The notes under the pieces: generated by a model | Told to the model about the DNA's origin: nothing | The model's input: the letters and a program-made list of their open reading frames with translations, nothing else | Databases searched by the model: none | Position numbers and translations under genes: made by a program | Assembly (NCBI GenBank): GCA_014138095.1 | Contig: JACGXE010000004.1 | Span: 124,001 to 188,000, forward strand | Origin: Ochrobactrum sp. RH2CCR150 | Lineage (GTDB): Bacteria; Pseudomonadota; Alphaproteobacteria; Rhizobiales; Rhizobiaceae | Direction of reading: 5' to 3' | DNA length: 64,000 nt | Shown here: positions 62,412-64,000 of the stretch, piece by piece | Layout of the letters: every line of letters begins with the position of its first letter | Numbering within the stretch: position 1 is the stretch's first letter

Positions 62412-63731
62412 ATGGCGACGAATGTGGCGTTGACGGGCTTGGCACGTGATATGCAGGCGCGTGCGGACAGCGGGCGGCCGATCCGTATCGGGCTGATCGG
62501 CTCCGGCGAAATGGGCACCGATATTGTGACGCGCGTAGCTCATATGCCCGGCATCGAAATCGGCGCCATTTCCGAACTGCGCGTTCCAAACGCTTTAAAG
62601 GCAGTCGACATCGCCTATCAGGAAGAAGGTCACGGCAGGCAAGTTTCGAACGCCTCCGAACTGACCTCGGCGATGGAAGGCGGCAAAGTTGCCGTTACAG
62701 ACAATGCCAATCTGATCCTCGAAAATGACCTGATCGATGTCGTGATCGACGCCACCGGCGTTCCCGCTGTCGGCGCGGAAATCGGTTTACGCGCCATGGA
62801 ACATGGCAAGCATCTTGTCATGATGAATGTCGAAGCCGACGTCACCATCGGCGCTTACCTCAAGGCTGAGGCCGACCGTCTGGGCGTTACCTATTCGCTC
62901 GGCGCTGGCGACGAGCCGTCTTCCTGCATGGAACTGATCGAATTCGTTTCCGCCATGGGTCACCCCATCGTTGCCGCCGGCAAGGGCAAGAACAATCCGC
63001 TCAATATCGACGCCATTCCCGATGACTATCTGGAAGAAGCCAAGCGCCGCAACATGAATGTGCGTATGCTGGTTGAGTTCGTCGATGGCTCCAAGACCAT
63101 GGTTGAAATGGCTGCCATCGCCAATGCTACCGGTCTCGTGCCCGATAAGCCGGGCATGCATGGCCCTGCCGCAACGCTTGACCAGCTCAACAAAACGCTG
63201 ATTCCTGAAAAGGATGGCGGCGTGCTGTCGAAGGTCGGTGTGGTGGATTATTCCATCGGCAAGGGTGTTGCACCCGGCGTCTTCGTTGTCGCCGACATGT
63301 CGCATCCGCGCGTTTCCGAACGCATGGAAGACCTGAAAATGGGCAAGGGTCCATATTTCACCTTCCACCGCCCATATCACCTGACATCGCTTGAAGTTCC
63401 ACTGACCTGCGCCCGCGTCGTTCTTTACGGCAAGCCGGATATGGTGCCGCTGGCCAAGCCCGTTGCCGAAGTTTGCGCAGTCGCCAAGAAGGACATGCAG
63501 CCGGGCGAAAAGCTCGATGCCATCGGCGAATATTGCTACCGCGCCTGGATCATGACGTCTGGCGAAGCGCGTACTGCGCATGCCATCCCCTGCGGCCTCC
63601 TTCAGGGCGGCAGCGTGACGAAGCCGATCAAAAAGGGCGAACTCATCACCTATGATAATGCAGCCGTCGCGCCGGGTTCGAAGATTGCCGAACTGCGCGC
63701 CCGCCAGGACAAGCTCGTTTACGGAGCATAA
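62412..63731 (+). CDS. NAD(P)-dependent oxidoreductase with SAF-type C-terminus
   Basis: A 439-residue protein. The N-terminus (about 20-170) is a Rossmann fold like that of homoserine dehydrogenase (RIGLIGSGEMGTDIV, then VVIDATGVPAVGAEIG), and the C-terminus (about 355-430) is SAF-like (KKDMQPGEKLDAIGEY, KPIKKGELITYDNA). The substrate is unknown. GGAGGAAA precedes ATG 62412. It is divergent from the gatCAB operon and followed after 11 bases by a thiamine-diphosphate dehydrogenase subunit, so it is likely a catabolic step for the imported polyol. Confidence 0.82.
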   Translation: MATNVALTGLARDMQARADSGRPIRIGLIGSGEMGTDIVTRVAHMPGIEIGAISELRVPNALKAVDIAYQEEGHGRQVSNASELTSAMEGGKVAVTDNANLILENDLIDVVIDATGVPAVGAEIGLRAMEHGKHLVMMNVEADVTIGAYLKAEADRLGVTYSLGAGDEPSSCMELIEFVSAMGHPIVAAGKGKNNPLNIDAIPDDYLEEAKRRNMNVRMLVEFVDGSKTMVEMAAIANATGLVPDKPGMHGPAATLDQLNKTLIPEKDGGVLSKVGVVDYSIGKGVAPGVFVVADMSHPRVSERMEDLKMGKGPYFTFHRPYHLTSLEVPLTCARVVLYGKPDMVPLAKPVAEVCAVAKKDMQPGEKLDAIGEYCYRAWIMTSGEARTAHAIPCGLLQGGSVTKPIKKGELITYDNAAVAPGSKIAELRARQDKLVYGA

Positions 63732-63742
63732 GGAGCCGCACC

Positions 63743-64000
63743 ATGGTTCAAGCCAGAAAGATTGATGCGCAGGCCGCAGATCGCCACAACCTGCCCTTCG
63801 CTTTCCGCACCTATTCTCCGGAACAGCTGAAGGAAGCGCTGCACAAAATGTATCTCATCCGCCGCTTTGAAGAAGGCGCGGAAGAAAGTTACACGCGGGG
63901 GTTTATTCACGGGACGATGCACCTGTCGATTGGACAGGAAGCAAGCGCCATGGGTTCCTGCCTGCCGCTGACCGAAGATGACATGATCACCTCGACCCAT
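63743..64000 (+). CDS. Thiamine-diphosphate dehydrogenase E1 alpha subunit, partial
   Basis: The first 86 residues of a protein cut off by the window edge. ALHKMYLIRRFEEGAEESY and GTMHLSIGQEASAMG match the opening of pyruvate/acetoin dehydrogenase E1 alpha subunits. TAAGGAG lies upstream of ATG 63743. It follows the oxidoreductase gene closely in the same operon, and an E1 beta gene is expected to its right. The substrate is a 2-oxo acid or acetoin-like compound derived from the polyol; which one cannot be told. Confidence 0.85.
   Translation, partial: MVQARKIDAQAADRHNLPFAFRTYSPEQLKEALHKMYLIRRFEEGAEESYTRGFIHGTMHLSIGQEASAMGSCLPLTEDDMITSTH

Noticed and set aside
1-64000. CRISPR array or ribosomal RNA
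   Set aside because: No regularly spaced repeats of suitable length and no rRNA-like sequence were seen.

Overview
The window looks like a chromosome segment of a Brucellaceae alphaproteobacterium, most likely an Ochrobactrum-type Brucella (such as the B. anthropi/intermedia group). The basis is gene content recognised by eye: a BhuA-type haem receptor with BhuQ, HmuS and HmuTUV, RirA, Irr-type boxes, phosphatidylcholine synthase, an IalB-family protein and an LpiA/AcvB pair. No database search was possible.

Region 1 to about 12,056 is an integrated mobile element lying against the 3' end of a tRNA-Ser(UGA) gene (12,057-12,146). Its left end is outside the window and no tyrosine integrase is visible. 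Cargo at 1-5,539, visibly richer in AT, is a leftward three-gene operon: a DNA cytosine-5 methyltransferase, a 989-residue protein carrying two GHKL ATPase modules (an Hsp90/MORC-like one at the N-terminus and a histidine-kinase-like one at the C-terminus), and a protein cut by the window edge that opens with a receiver-like domain. This is the best candidate for an unusual defence or epigenetic phosphorelay system. Next come a resolvase without its C-terminal DNA-binding domain, two small genes, and a mobilisation/replication backbone: a primase-like replicase, a hairpin-rich candidate oriT, a small coiled protein, a MobC-like protein, a relaxase with no N-terminal tyrosine, and a small gene nested inside the relaxase gene.

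Region 12,147-52,830 is core chromosome. It holds an iron/haem block (rirA; leftward hmuP-S-T-U-V; bhuA; bhuQ; bfd-bfr) with several Irr-type boxes and a RirA-type box. It continues with rimO and an acetyltransferase, a nucleoside-type (BMP) ABC transporter, pcs-qor, a UbiH-like monooxygenase, hspQ, an ialB-family gene, a YejA-like binding protein, a FrnE-like DsbA protein, mfd, sdhE, recG, glmS, glmU, ccdA and the mprF/lpiA-acvB operon.

Region 52,936-64,000 is a polyol catabolism locus built on a complete sugar phosphotransferase system, uncommon in alphaproteobacteria. It has gutM-srlA-srlE-srlB and an HPr-Enzyme I fusion rightward, a SorC-family regulator, a leftward gatC-gatA-gatB cluster, and a divergent catabolic operon (Rossmann/SAF-type oxidoreductase, then the start of a thiamine-diphosphate E1 alpha subunit) that runs off the window. 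One 12-bp sequence, AAACAAATGTTC, occurs once before the glucitol operon and twice (once inverted) in the gatC/oxidoreductase intergenic region, which suggests one regulator for both systems.
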